A stretch of 64,000 nt of DNA, taken from positions 1,048,182 to 1,112,181 of the forward strand of contig VZSR01002145.1 in the NCBI GenBank assembly GCA_013398615.1. Reading direction: 5' to 3'. Source of the DNA: Brachypodius melanocephalos. Taxonomy: Eukaryota > Chordata > Aves > Passeriformes > Pycnonotidae. A program made the position numbers and the translations under genes. Below the pieces are notes generated by a model that did not search any database, had not been told where the DNA came from, and worked only from the letters and a program-made list of their open reading frames with translations. Positions 12,346 to 24,500 of this stretch are shown piece after piece; positions within the stretch are counted from its first letter, which is position 1, and every line of letters starts with the position of its first letter.

Positions 12346-12504
12346 TCAGGAGGGACTGGGATTCTCCTTGTGTGTCCCTGGCTGCTCTGGTGGCTGCTCC
12401 TGCCTGTCCTTCCTCCTGTCCTGCAGCTCCTCCAGCACAGTCTGGAGCTGCAGCTGCAGGGCAGGATCCCTGGATCCAGCACCCTGCTGCTCCTGCTGGG
12501 CCAC
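12346..12504 (-). CDS. MRPS23: MRPS23 coding exon 5 (C-terminal tail and stop)
   Basis: Acceptor TTCCCTGCAG precedes 12504; the frame ends at TGA 12348-12346. The tail is rich in Gln, Glu and Arg ([20 protein letters not shown]) and is the fast-evolving part of the family. Assignment rests on phase continuity and on the total length of 190 residues. Confidence 0.85.
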   Translation of the reverse strand: MAQQEQQGAGSRDPALQLQLQTVLEELQDRRKDRQEQPPEQPGTHKENPSPS

Positions 12505-14199
12505 CTGCAGGGAAAAACAGGAAGAAATCACATGAAACAGGCTGGAAAAAGCTTCTGAAGGATGACTGAGGAGAGCAATGGCCCTCTGTGTGTCCAAAGA
12601 AAGTTTAATTCATGCTGAGGTTATTGTGGAGGCACAACACGGTGTCAGCAGGGCAGGACATTCCCAAAGAGGCTGCTGACCTAAAAAAATGCAAAAATTC
12701 AAGACACAACAACAAATATACAAAGTTCCAAATGCTTTAGACAGATACATCATGCATTGTTTGAATGATTATTCAATTTCATCAGCAAACAAACCTCTTT
12801 TGTGACCCACAAGTCCCTTAACCTTGGCCAGACACGTTCATGGCCAAGAGGAGAGAAAGGTTTCTCTGCACAGCAAAGACATTTTAAGACCATCAGGTGT
12901 GTGAGTGCTTTGCTGAGGATTTAATTTAGACCAACTCAGCATTAAGGGCCTGGCAGTGGAGTTCTCTCAATCCACCAGGAAAGCGACTCTGTGAATATTT
13001 AATACTCACTTTATCTACTCCTCTCCTCTGTAAAATGATCCCACTGGCTAAAAGGGCTTTTCCTGTTTCTTCAAACAATTTCTCCTCTTCAATTTTCCCT
13101 TCTTCCTTCAGTTCATTGTATTTCTCAACAAACCTGGGTTGCAAAGTTCATTTTTCACACTCACAAATAACGTTCTGGTTCACAGAGGGAAGGGGAGAAA
13201 GGGGCAGTCTCAGGAACATTTCTGGTTTAATTATCACCTTACCTCTGGCAGGTAGATTTGAAGTTTAACTGTGTCAGGTTGAAAGGTCTGGGGCCATTGC
13301 CATAAACTTGGTAAAACCTCCTGCTCAGGAAAGGAAAGAGTTCAGATTTTGCAGCTAAATCAAGAGGAACCAGACAACAGCAGAGTCAGTTAATTTAGGG
13401 TGCAATATGAGCACTCACATCATTATTTCTCCTTTTCACAAGAGCTTTAATGAACACCTGGAGTGTCCCAGGCCAGGCTGGGCAGGGCTTGGAGCACCAG
13501 GGACAGTGGGAGGTGTCCCTGCCATGGCAGGGGTGGCACTGGGGGAGCTTTAGGGTCCCTTCCAACCCAAACCAGTCTGGCATTCTACAGAGGTTCGCTC
13601 CATCTTTTTAAATTGCATTGATAAATTCGAGTTAATCCCCACCAGGCACGGGGCAGGGCAGCTCTGGAGCTCCTTCCCAGGGGGCTCACGGCAGCCTGGA
13701 GCTGTGTGCCGGGCAGGGATCCGCCCTTACAAACAGGGAACAAACGCACCGCTGTTTATTCCAAAAACCACAAACCGAGAGGCCACGGCTGGCGGCTGCT
13801 TTAGCAGGGACAAATAACGCGCTAGGGATCACCGAGTGTCCCCCGTGGGTGTCCCCGGGCCGCACTCACGCTCGCACGGTGTCCTCCCGGTAGAAGATGG
13901 GCGCGATGCGGTCCCGGGCGCTGCCGTAGCGCGGCCGCGGCACTCGGTACACGGGCTCCCGCAGCGGAGGGAATGCGGCATACACGTCCAGCCACAGCGG
14001 CTTCTCCAGCAGCCCGATGCGCACCAGGTTCCGCGCCCTGCGGGGGACGAGCGGCGGCGGGGGGGGCTCAGGGGGCCGCGCTCACGGGAGAACCGGGAAC
14101 CCCCCGGTACCCGCCTGCCCCCGCCCCGGCTGAACCCCCTCCACCCCCGCCGCACCGGCTGAACACGCTCCCGATCTTCTGCGTGCGGCTCCCGGCCAT
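12346..14199 (-). CDS. MRPS23: Small-subunit mitochondrial ribosomal protein S23 (mS23), complete CDS, 5 exons
   Basis: Five exons (14199-14156, 14037-13870, 13320-13243, 13133-13010, 12504-12346) join with consistent phases into 190 codons plus TGA, the length I recall for human MRPS23. The protein starts [15 protein letters not shown], then has the family hallmarks [20 protein letters not shown] (about 25-45), [13 protein letters not shown] near 98-110 and [19 protein letters not shown] near 120-138. MRPS23 is a metazoan-specific protein of the mitochondrial 28S subunit, encoded in the nucleus and imported. The last 52 residues are Q/E/R-rich and poorly conserved, as in other species. The ATG lies five bases from an assembly gap, so 5'UTR and promoter are missing. 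Next gene upstream is CUEDC1 on the same strand. Identification is firm; exon ends are inferred from GT/AG sites. Confidence 0.95.
13010..13133 (-). CDS. MRPS23: MRPS23 coding exon 4
   Basis: Acceptor CAACCCAG precedes 13133; donor AAA|GTGAGT follows 13010. It encodes [20 protein letters not shown] and [20 protein letters not shown]. Confidence 0.93.
13243..13320 (-). CDS. MRPS23: MRPS23 coding exon 3
   Basis: Acceptor TGAGCAG precedes 13320; donor GAG|GTAAGG follows 13243. It encodes [17 protein letters not shown] followed by NFKSTCQ, collinear with the mammalian protein. Confidence 0.92.
13459..13588 (+). mobile_element. CR1 LINE 3' tail in MRPS23 intron 2
   Basis: GGTGTCCCTGCCATGGCAGG and GGTCCCTTCCAACCCAAACC read in CR1 sense orientation, so it is antisense to MRPS23. 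Confidence 0.9.
13870..14037 (-). CDS. MRPS23: MRPS23 coding exon 2
   Basis: Acceptor CCCCCGCAG precedes 14037; donor GC|GTGAGT follows 13870. It encodes the conserved core around [18 protein letters not shown] and [18 protein letters not shown]. Confidence 0.94.
14156..14199 (-). CDS. MRPS23: MRPS23 coding exon 1
   Basis: Starts at ATG 14199-14197 and encodes [14 protein letters not shown] plus two bases of the next Arg codon. The donor is G|GTGCGG at 14155-14154. The gap starting at 14205 cuts off the 5'UTR. Confidence 0.93.
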
Positions 14200-14204
14200 G
14201 GCGG

Positions 14205-14304
14205 NNNNNNNNNNNNNNNNNNNNNNNNNNNNNNNNNNNNNNNNNNNNNNNNNNNNNNNNNNNNNNNNNNNNNNNNNNNNNNNNNNNNNNNNNNNNNNNN
14301 NNNN
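14205..14304. other. Assembly gap (100 N) over the MRPS23 promoter
   Basis: Exactly 100 Ns, the usual placeholder for a gap of unknown size. It starts five bases upstream of the MRPS23 ATG and ends at a 15-bp tandem repeat, so it probably hides the MRPS23 5'UTR, transcription start and CpG-rich promoter. Confidence 0.95.
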
Positions 14305-14318
14305 AGTGGGATCAGCAC

Positions 14319-14410
14319 AAAGGGACAGTGGGATCCGCTCCAGTGGGATCCGCTCCAGTGGGATCCGCTCCAGTGGATCCGCTCCAGTGGATCCGCTCCA
14401 GTGGGATCAG
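14319..14410. repeat. 15-bp tandem repeat (GTGGGATCCGCTCCA)n
   Basis: Five to six copies of GTGGGATCCGCTCCA, some lacking one G (14 bp), sit beside the gap. The array may extend into the gap and may explain why the assembly broke here. Confidence 0.85.
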
Positions 14411-15284
14411 CAGCAGCCCTGTCCGGGGGCTGCCCCACAGCCGGATCCCGCCCCGGGCAGCCCCAGCACACTCAGCATCACCACCGCAGGACTCCACCGC
14501 GTGTTTTTCAGCCGGGTTTATAAAATGCGGCTGCTCCAGGCAGGTCCGTGTAACTCAGCCTTCCTGCGGGCAGCGCTGGGCACCAGGCTCACCCTCAGCC
14601 TGGGAATGAGCCCAGAGGAAGGAAAGCATCTCTGCTCCCATCTTGCAGCCTGGAGAAGGAAGGGGGCAGTAAATTTCCACGGCAGGGATCCCGGGGACAT
14701 CTCCAGCCCCGGGCTGTTCTCAGCTGCTGCTTTCCTTAAAACGCAAAGCAAACCCCCTGTCCGTGCGGAGGAGAGGAATTCCAAAGGGGATTGCTGGAGC
14801 TGCTCTAAGGCTCGGGCAGGCCCTGGGCTCTGCACTCCCCACGGCACCAGACAGGCTTTCTCCAGCCTTTCCATGCTTTTGACATTTAAGGCAAGAATGC
14901 CTTGGCTTTCTCCAGGCTTTTCCTTCGCAGGGAAGGTTTCCGAGCCACACGTGAGGCTGGAGAGCTCCAATCCTGCCAGGAAATGAAAGCTGGCACAGGA
15001 CAGGTGGATTCTGCACCATCCCTGCAAGTGAGGGATGCTCCGTGTGCCCCCCAGCCCTGCCACTGCCCCCCAGGGCTGCTTCCCCAGGAATGGGTCACTG
15101 GATTCTTGAGGAAATCGCTGGACATAAATTCAGCCCCATCAGGAGCAGGGAGGCAGCAAACCAGGGCAGATCTGGGGCACATCTGGAGCTGGGCTACAGC
15201 TGCCCCTTCCCTCCCCAGCCCCCTTTCTTTTTCTCTTCCCCCTGTAAAGAGTAGAAAAATACAGCGTTAAAAAAATCTACAGCG
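14411..15284. other. Intergenic spacer between MRPS23 and the CUEDC1 3' end
   Basis: GC-rich unique sequence of about 0.9 kb. No open frame here has recognisable homology or a splice structure, and I see nothing else in it. Confidence 0.5.
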
Positions 15285-18200
15285 TTAAGAGTACAACAGG
15301 ACTTTATTATAGGAATGACTATTAAACATCTTTAAGAAAAAAATCACTTATGGAAATAAATTCTAAAACAGCCACACTCACAAGCGCCACAGATCAGTTT
15401 GCTTTGTTCTTTTGAAACCTTTTTGTAGAGAAATGATACAAACATCACTGAGAAGTGTACATTTTTATGTCAGAAATGCATTTGGGCTCCCAAGCTGAGT
15501 TTGTGGCCTTTCCACTTCTTAGACCTGACTTTTTGGGTTTTTTTTTACAGGACACCAAAACAACCCCTCTCCCTCTCCATTAAGATGGTGCTTTGTGCCT
15601 CCAAGATATTTTGACAAGGCTTCAAAATGACATCATCCAGAGGCTGTGCCTGGCCTGGGGTGTTCAGGGGCAGCTTGTTGGGTGGTGGTGGTGGCCAAGG
15701 CGTGCCCAGGGCCCTGGGTGGCCGTGGTGTTTGTGGTGCAGGCCCCCCAGCAGGGTCAGAGCCAGCAGGGCTGGGCACTGGCGCCCACCTGTCCCCTCCG
15801 CAGCTCCCACCCTGCCTTGCTGTCCCTTTCTCAGTGGGAGCAGAGGGTGCTGGGCACCTCGGGGATGAGCTCAGGCAGAGCAGAGGCAGCTGCTGGCCCG
15901 GGACTGCTCCACCAGCAAACCTTGGCTGGGTTACAGGGGTGACTCGGGACGTGTCACTTAAGGAGCAGCCTGAGCAGGGACAGTGTCCCCCTGTTTGCAG
16001 CAGGGCTGACCTGTGGCCCTGTGCCAGCCTCCCCAGGAAAGCTCAACCCATCCCCGCAGCCACGGCACGACCCAGCCCATCCCCAAGCCCTGGCGGGGCC
16101 AGCCCAGCCCTCCTGGAGCACCTCCTGCTCTGGGAGAGCAGAATTCCCCTCCCGCCCCTCGGTGCTTCCTGCGCTCATGGAAACTTCGCTGGGACCGCAG
16201 CCCTCGGTAGCTGAGAGGTGCTGGAATGGTGACAGCCTGAGCCGCTTCCAAGTTTGATTTTCTTCCAAATATGCAGAGCTGCTTTGGACTGGGAAGGAGT
16301 AACAGCAGCCTCCTACGGCCCCCAGGGCCAGCAGAGGGCAGGGAAGGAGCCCTTCCTTCTCTTCAGCACTCTCAGAATGGAAGTCTCACCCACAGACTAA
16401 AGGATTTTCCATTCCCTGATTGACCCGGAGCCAGGGGCTCCTCCAGACCCACATGGCAGGGCAGGGCAGCCCGGGGCATCCTGTGCCTTGCAGCACCTCC
16501 TGACAGTTGTGCACAGCACCAGGAGCAGGGGTGCTGCCCATGGTGTGGGACAGCCAGCCTGGCTTGGGGTGGCCCTAACCTGTCACCGTGCTGCCACAAC
16601 TCAGGACAGGCTCTTCAACCCTTCAAAAGCAAAGGAGAGCACACCAAAACCGGTACGGGCTGGGTGGGGTGGGAATTCTGCTGCTTTGATTTTAGGAACC
16701 CAAAGCTCGCTGGCATCCCAGAGCGCTCCCAGCCCAGCGCATCCTTCCCTGGCCCTCGGCACCCCGAAACTCGTCTGAGCGCTGGAGAGTTTTGTGCCAT
16801 GGAGACATCACCCAGAGCCTGCAGCCCCAGACACCTGGAAGCAGCCCTGCCCCTGGCCAGGAACCAGGAGAGAGTGAAGCTCAGGGGATGCCCGCGATGC
16901 CCCCGCGGCTGCAGGGGACGGCAGCAGCGCTCGACAGGTGCAGCAGCTGCAGCGCTGGCGGGGGAGGAAATCTTGGCGTCCACTTCAAAGGCACGAGGGC
17001 TCTGTTGGGATTGAAGAGGAGCCTGCCGGGAGCCAGCGCCTGCAAGGGGGACTTTTGTTACCAAACCCTGCCGAGAGGCAGGGAAAACAGTTGCGTGAGT
17101 GTTTGATGGCTGGGGCTTCTGCGTCTGCCGCCTTCACAGCTCCAATCCTGCAACATTTGTGCTGGTTGGCGGGAGCCAGGCAGTGAAACAGGCACGTCTA
17201 GAGCCACCTCCTGCATTTGGCAGGGAACGTTGTGCTGATAAAGGAGAAGAAAATGTGCTGGCGGGAGCGAATTCTGACTTCATGCTCGTCACTCGTTACT
17301 TACACAGCGAAGGAATTTGTTTATGTAATTATTTTGAGCCTGACAGCATCTCCGAGAGCTGCAGGATTCTGGCACTGTGGGCACAAAGAAGGGGCTCTGC
17401 TCCTGCCCTGCACCAAACCCAGCAGTGCCCCCAAGCCCTGGTACAAACTCCGTGCTGAAAACACCAGCCCTGCCAACCCCTGGCTTGGGCTTTGCCTCTT
17501 ACCTACAGGAGCATCCCTGGAGCTCCCAGACTCCAGGAGCACCCCCAGCACCCCAGAGCCGGGGGGATGTGTCCTGCTCCATCAGTGAGGGTTAAACTGG
17601 TGTGAAATCCAGCCCTTGGTGCTGCCCCGTGGCGGCACAAAGCTCCCAAGGCAGTTGTAGCAATGCCGAAGGCAAAGGTTTAATTCAAAGTGAAACGCCT
17701 AGGAAAAGAAGGCCTTTCCTTTATAAACAATTTATATTATTTGACTATTACCTGATCTGAATCTCTGCTCATTACTCCTAGCAATAATAGACAAGAGCTG
17801 TTAGCTTCCCTTTCTCACGTGGTTTTTGTTCCGGTGTGCGCAGAGTGAAGTTACATCAGACCACTACAGATATGTTCGGGAGTGCTCCGGCCGAGCAGAC
17901 CCCCCGTGTGAATGGATCCTCGTTAGTACGGCTGATTTCACTCCTCGTGCCCCGCGGCCGGGCCCAGAGAGCAGGCGAGGCTGCTCCTCCTCCTCCCCAG
18001 CCTGAGCTCGCTGGCTCCTCCGCAGCCGCTCGCAGCAGCTGCCCGCCTTTTTTTTTTTTTTTTTTCCTTTTTTTTTTTTTTTCTCCTTTTTGGCTGATTT
18101 GCTCGGTAGGAAAAGTTGTTTTCAAACCACTGGTAAGAAAACGTTGTGCCTCACTTCGACACTTGTACTTCAGAGGAGTACAGCAGCAGAGGGGGAACAG

Positions 18201-18515
18201 CCAAAATCTGGGTGATTTCTTGGGTGGGTTTTTCCTTTTTCAGCCATCTCCTGGGTGAAGGCTCGTGCACGTCCTGTGCCAGCAAGAAACCCCAGTGCTG
18301 AGACCTGCAGGGAGGGAAAGGGGGGGAAGAGAACAGGACGTGCTCAGCCTCAGCCACACAGTGACAGCACCCGGGGCTGTCCCAGCCATGGCACCCATGG
18401 GTGCTGATGGGGCTCGTCCCCACCCGGAGCCAGCCCAAAGCACGTGGCCCCTCCTCCAGCCAGGCTGGGCCGTTCACACCGAAGCCATCATCCATCCCCA
18501 GGTGCCTCTCACCGT
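15285..18515 (-). other. CUEDC1: CUEDC1 probable 3'UTR with poly(A) signal near 15.3 kb
   Basis: The first good minus-strand AATAAA below the stop is at 15308-15303, in an AT-rich block at 15.25-15.55 kb that contrasts with the GC-rich surroundings, so a 3'UTR of about 3.2 kb is likely. It contains a minus-strand A-rich run (18049-18090). An earlier ATTAAA near 17.68 kb is a weaker alternative. Confidence 0.45.
18049..18090. repeat. T-rich low-complexity run
   Basis: Two T homopolymer runs separated by CC, directly below the CUEDC1 stop. No adjoining retroposon body is visible. Confidence 0.8.
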
Positions 18516-18586
18516 TTACTGCCCTTCCTTCGGCGTCTCCTCCTCCTCCTCCCGGAGCTGCTGCCGCCGTGCTTGGAAATCTTCAT
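18516..18586 (-). CDS. CUEDC1: CUEDC1 coding exon 9 (stop)
   Basis: Acceptor GCCTTTCAG precedes 18586. It encodes EDFQARRQQLREEEEETPKE GQ then TAA at 18518-18516, matching the acidic end of the family. Confidence 0.9.
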
Positions 18587-21500
18587 CTGAAAGGCAGAGG
18601 CAGGCTGAGCCACCTCCATCCACACCAGGGCACCGCTGCACCACGGTCCCAGCTCCGGGGAGCAGCCCCAGGAGGAGGCAGCCCAGCTTTGCCCAGGGCA
18701 GGGTTTCCTTGCTCAGAGAGTGAATTCCCAGTGGGACTTGGGGACTTTCTACCAGAACGCTGGATGGAGGTTTTGGGCCCACAGGGCTATTTCTGCCAGG
18801 CATCCACACCTGAGCCAGCCCTGGGGTGATATGGGGGAGGCCGTGCCAAGCACAGCACAGCCTGGCACAGCATTCCTTACCATAGGCATGTCCTTCCACG
18901 TCATCGAGAAGATTTGCCGTGGAAGCCGCTGTCCCCATCCTGCGTCCTCCGCTAAGGAAAACCGGTTGTGGGGCCAGGATGTGGCCGTGGCACCACAGCC
19001 ACCCTTCCCAGCCCATGCTCCTTGGGGAGCCCCCAGGAGCACCCGAGTGAGGAGCCCTCCCTGCCCCACAGCCTCTTTCAGGATACACCTGGTGCTTCAA
19101 CAAGTGTTTTCTTTTTGATTTCCTCATCTTCGTCTTCTCAGAGAAGGCTCTGGCGAGTTCAAACAGCTTCTTGCGTGTGGCTGGAGGGAAGCAGCTGGTG
19201 AGGGTCCCACCCAAAACACTTCCCAAAGCTGCCACGGGCAGTGGGAAGGAGAGGGGCAGGGCCAGGGGTGTGAGAGCCCAACACCCTGTGGTGATGCCCA
19301 GATTTGGAGAGGGAGACAGGGACACCTTGGTCCCTGGTGGGAGGTGCTCATGTTTTATCCTTTTGCTGGGATTTTCGTATCTTCCTTTCCCACCCCTCCC
19401 AGTGTCCCCAGTGCCTGCAGCCCAGCCGAGGCTGCCCAAGGACCTTGGTGCAGTTTGTGGTGGGAAAAGCAGGCTGTGACTTCCCAGAGAGAGATGAGTT
19501 TGGGAGAGTGCCAGGTACCGCTGCCACCTCCCCCTGCCCACCCCACTGCCAGCTCCCCTGCAGCCCTGCCAGGCTGGCAGCGCTGGTGGGGCCTGCACAG
19601 ACTCACATTTTCCCATGTGTTTGAGTTTGTCTCGGAATAAGGCATCGTCGGACACGGCACCGCCGGCCTCGCTGGTTGCAGAGGGAGCTGCCTCACCTGC
19701 AAGGCAAAGAGCTGCTCACCAAGAGTGTGTGTGTGCTCAGGGGGGCCTGGGACACATCACTGCCATGACCCAACTCCAGAACCAGCAAAGGGCAGAGCTG
19801 GGCAAGAGCAGGGGAGATGAAGGTGCTGGCACCCGGGGCTGGCTCTGCATGGGGACCCTCTGGGGACACAATGCCTGGGACCAGCAGCAGCCCCAAATTC
19901 TCCCGGGGCTCTGACTGTGCTCTGGGTATTGGATCGTGCTACCCAGTGGATCAAGAGCAAGCCCAGCTCGGTTGGGGAACCAGAGATCCCCAGAGCCATG
20001 TCCCTGTTCCCCAGGACTGTGAGTCCAGCTGGAGCTCTGCCTCACCCAGCCTCGTGCGGGGCCATCGACACACACCAGCTCTAACTCTGACACTTGGGCA
20101 GCAGCTCTGCTCCGAGGTTAATCAGGATTACCCGGGAACAGTCATTATGCCTCCAGGCACAATCCTCTGCTCCAGCCCAGGCACGGGAGGGCAGGGATGG
20201 ATGGAGCCAGGATGCAGGAGCACCTCCACATGGGGAGGGCAGGAACACCCATCCCCATGACCCACCAGCTCCTCTCCCATGCTGGGAGGGCAGCAGGGAG
20301 GGATCAGCCAGTTTCCTCCCTCCACAGACACTCTGGAGGCAGCTGGGCAGAGGGATGGGAATGCAGGGGCTGTGGGGGATCCTGCTGTGGAGAGACAATG
20401 CTCACACGTGTCTTGGAAGTTACCTGATAACACTGAAGAGAAACTAAAGTCGTTGCTGACAGCAACACTGGTCGACTTGGATTTTTTTGACTCATATTTC
20501 AATCGATCTGAAAAACAAAAAGCGCAGGGCCCGCTCGATCAGAGCCTGGAGGCAGAGCACATGGCTCTGCTCCCCTCTCCCCTCACAGCCCCATGGCTGC
20601 TGAGGGATGGGCTGGTGGCAAGGGAGGGAGCTGGGGCTTTGCTTCAGCACAGCCACCACCAGCACTCGATGGGAGCCCGCAGCAGCAGAGGAACTGCCCA
20701 CCCACCACAAGCACGCGACGAGCGCACCCGTGGTTTTCCTGCCACCTGCAGTGACAGCGCTGCCAGGACCCTGGCAAAGCACCACTGACACGGCTGGGGA
20801 GGGCTCAGGAGGCACTCCCAAAGCTCCTTGTTATGGATTCTGCTGGGCTCTGCCGGAGATGCTGTGGAAGGGTGGGCAGGGGGAGGAGGGCAGGAGTCCA
20901 GGGAGCAGCCCATGAGTGCAGGCAGCTCAGACCACCAGCCCTAAGCCTGGCTACATCCAGTATTGGCTCTGCTTTGGCACAAGCCCTGATCCCATGGGCA
21001 GGGCAATGCTGCCAGCAGCCAGGGTCGCAGCAGGGCACACACCCAAAAAGCAGAACTTTCTGAAGTTTCTTTTCACCTCTCTCCAGGGCGAGGAGGAAAT
21101 CCCGGTTCCTCTGGAGCTCCTTCATGAACTCTTCGTTCTGCAGGAAGAGCGCGATCCGCTCGTCCTCCAGGTACTGCTTCCAGCGCCGCTCCTGCTCCAG
21201 GGAGCCCTGGCCCCGTGGGACCGGCCCCCGTGGCACGGGCTGCTGGCAGCCGTGGGAGCCCTGGGGGAGGCAAACATGGCACAGCTTGGGTGCTGGTCTC
21301 AGGGGGTCCCTGCAGCAGCACCTGGGGCTGAGCTCAGCCTTTGGCCCCTCTCTTACACCACAGCTCTCAATGGCCACCGGCTGCTGCTCCCCAGAGGGGT
21401 CCCTCCCTCCTCTACCCAACAGCCCAGGGCTGAAGGGACAAAGGGGGACAGGGCATCACTGCTTCTGCCCCTTGGGAAGGGGGACAGACATCCCATGGGG

Positions 21501-24500
21501 CAACCTTTCGGAGCTCCTTTTGCAGAGCACAGGCTTGCACAGATTTTTTAACTTTAAACCATGCGGTTGTGCCATAACGGAAGCTGGTGTGGAGCTATGA
21601 GAAGGGTCTCAGCAGCATGGCTGCTTTATCTCCCATCTCCAAAGAGCAGAGTCTGCAATGTCCTGCTGACAAATGTCCCTGTTCGAGGCACGTCACGCCT
21701 CACACCTGGGGAGCAGCACAGCCTAACGCTGCGCCGCGGCCTCATCCCTCCCTACAATATTTATTTGTAGCTGCTCCCAGAGAGCCATAAAAAGCAAAAG
21801 CACACAATTACTGGGGAAAGAAAAGGGCAGCTGCTCCTCTCCTCCCCCTGAGCCCAAATGAATTGGCATGCTCCTATTCCCAGAAAGGTAATAGAGCCCG
21901 TGAAGCTCAGCGTGCAGGGCAATCATTCATGAAAACGTGGCAGGCTTCCTTCGGAGACCAAATGGGAGGGAGGAGCAGGGTGCCTGCTGCACCCCCAGCC
22001 CTCACTATGCCAGGAGGGTGCTGGATCCATTTAGGGGTTCCTGTGCTAGCAAAGGGCCAAGGGATGCCCCATATTGTGTCTGGAGCTGAGCTGGATGCCC
22101 AGCATGTGCTGGGGCTGCTTGTTCCCCATTGGTGGCTGCCTGTTGCCTGCCCTGCTGCAGGCACCCAAACCTTGTGGATTAAAACAACCATGGAGCGTAT
22201 GTGGACTCTGATTTCCCAGGGGCAAATCCTCTGGCTTGCACTAGGTTTCCCACCCAAATCCCACTGCAGCAGCCCTCAAGTGCCCTGGCAGGGCTGCTCT
22301 CCTTAGGAGCATTACTGCTCCTGCTGCTCCTCACCAGAGCGGTGGGCAAGACTTTGAAAGAATTGAAAATATTAGGTGCTTATGGCAAGTGGCATTTCTG
22401 GCACTTATCACTGGGATAATGGCAGAAAAAACACCAAAGCCTTGCTGAGAGCTCTCTCACACCTTGCCCACTTCAGTCTCTTGAACAGGACACTCCAAAA
22501 CTTTTGGCTTAGTCCACACCAGGTACCCAGATGCTTCCAGTGTGCTGATGCTGCAAGCTCAGGGTGGCTGATGGCTGGGAAGGTGAGATCCCAGCCCAGG
22601 GAGCCGGCGTGGAAGCTGGAAGGAGTGGCCAAGCCTCACCTGTGTGCCAGCCTGTGTCTGCTGGGGCAGGATTCGCAGGAAGTCCTCGGGGAGGTTGCCC
22701 AGGAGCGGCGGGTTCCAGTTCCTGTAGTGTGCCGTGCTGCCGGAGCCAGGTACGTCTGTCCTGTGGGGCAAGCACAGGCAGCAGCTTGGGTGAGGAGGAA
22801 CTCACCAACAGCTGCCATGGCAGCAGGGCACAGGGCATGGCACAGCAGGGCCTGGCACAGCAGGGCCTGGCACAGCAGGGCCTGCCCAGCTCCACCAGCA
22901 GTGCCCAAAACCCCAGCACATCCCCAAACCTGCAGTGTTATAGCATCAGCTCTGGGGAGTCAAAGGCTTTCCTAGAGCATTTGGAATCTTCGAGAGCTGC
23001 CTTTCAAGCCTTGCCCTTCAACTCTGCATGCTGGGTTTTCCTTCTCCTCCCTGTTTCACTCAGACTCCCAAAAACCAGCCTGGTGGAGCCCCAGCATTGC
23101 AGGGATTTGCCCACAAAGCTGACAAACATCTCTCAGCAGGTGTCACACCCAGGCTGCACACAGGGCAGGGGCTGGCACAGAAGTGCCCAGGGCTCACGAC
23201 TGCTGTGCCCCAGCCCCACACCTGCAGCCAGAGCAGTGCTGCCAGGGGACAAGTGAGAGCCAGCCGAGGTGTGTGGTGAGGAGCCAGCACAAGGCCTGGC
23301 TGCCCAGCACCTGGTGTTTTCCAGCAGAGGCGAGCACTCCCCGCCCCCAAGAGCTGATTTTTGCCATTCCACACGCTGCTGGAGCAGCTTTCCGGCCCCT
23401 CAGCTGTTCGTGTTTAGACCCTCACAGGAATTTTTGAGCCAGCTGTGAGCTTCATTCATCTCCTTTAGCTTTGTCTCACTCGACTCTATAAGGAACAGGG
23501 CCAGCCAGCCGTGCCAGACCCCTGTGTGCTCACAGACCCCCGTGTGCTCACAGACCCCCGTGCGCTCGCACAGACCCCCGTGTGCTCACAGACCCCCGTG
23601 TGCTCGCACAGACCCCCGTGTGCTCACAGAGCCCCCCTTGTGCTCGCACAGACCCCCGTGTGCTCACAGACCCCCGTGTGCTCGCACAGGGTGCCCAGGA
23701 GCGGGAGCTGTGCGGAGCTGGGCTCACCTGGGCGGGGGCGTGGGCGGGGCGCGGGGGTAGCGGCTGCCCAGCACCTGGCTCTCGTAGGCGGGAGGGGAGT
23801 ACACGGGAGGCGGCTCCTCGTCAGAGCTGTCCGGCTCCAGGGTGCGCTCCAAGATCTGCGGGGTGAGAGGATGGCATGAGGGCAGGACAGGGAAATGCTC
23901 CCCAGCGAGCCAGGGCTCCCCGTGCAGCAGCAAAACAGGGATGGCACCGGCTGAATGCTGCTGCAGAGAGGATGGGGAAACCTGCTGGCACTGCACCTCC
24001 TGCACACAGCGGGGTTTGGTGGAGTTTGGAGGTACAGCTTGCAAGTTGAGAGGGTGGATGAGCCTATCCTTGGGTGCACACAGCCCCGGGGAGTCTCTCT
24101 GACAGCAGCAGAAGGTCTCTGATGGGTTTTGGGGCGAGGGAGAAGGGGGCAGAGCACTTGGCTTGAGCCTGAAGCACTGCCCGAGACAATCTTTGGTGCA
24201 GCAGCCCAGCTGATCTGGGTACTCAAACTTCTCCCTCCCTGCAGCAGTTGAGTCACGCCGTGCCCAGGCAGGAACAGGCAGGATGAGACTGAGGTGCCCA
24301 CTCATGGCGACCCAGCTGTGGAAGCCAGAGCCTAAAGAGGGGACCCCCAGGCAGTTACCTCGGGGGGGATGCTGTCCTCCGAGTCCGAGCTGTCGTCGCA
24401 GCCGCTGCCGTCCAGGTTCATCTGCAGGAGCTGGTCGATGGTGGCGTCCACGGCGCCGTTGTTGGCCCTCAAGACACACTCAATGATGTCGTAGTCCATA

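Noticed and set aside
18516..19655. 379-residue minus-strand open frame
   Set aside because: It runs through introns of CUEDC1 and only contains exons 7-9 in part; spliced reading explains the conserved segments.
23517..23692. CRISPR-like regular repeats
   Set aside because: Units are contiguous tandem copies without unique spacers, in an animal intron.
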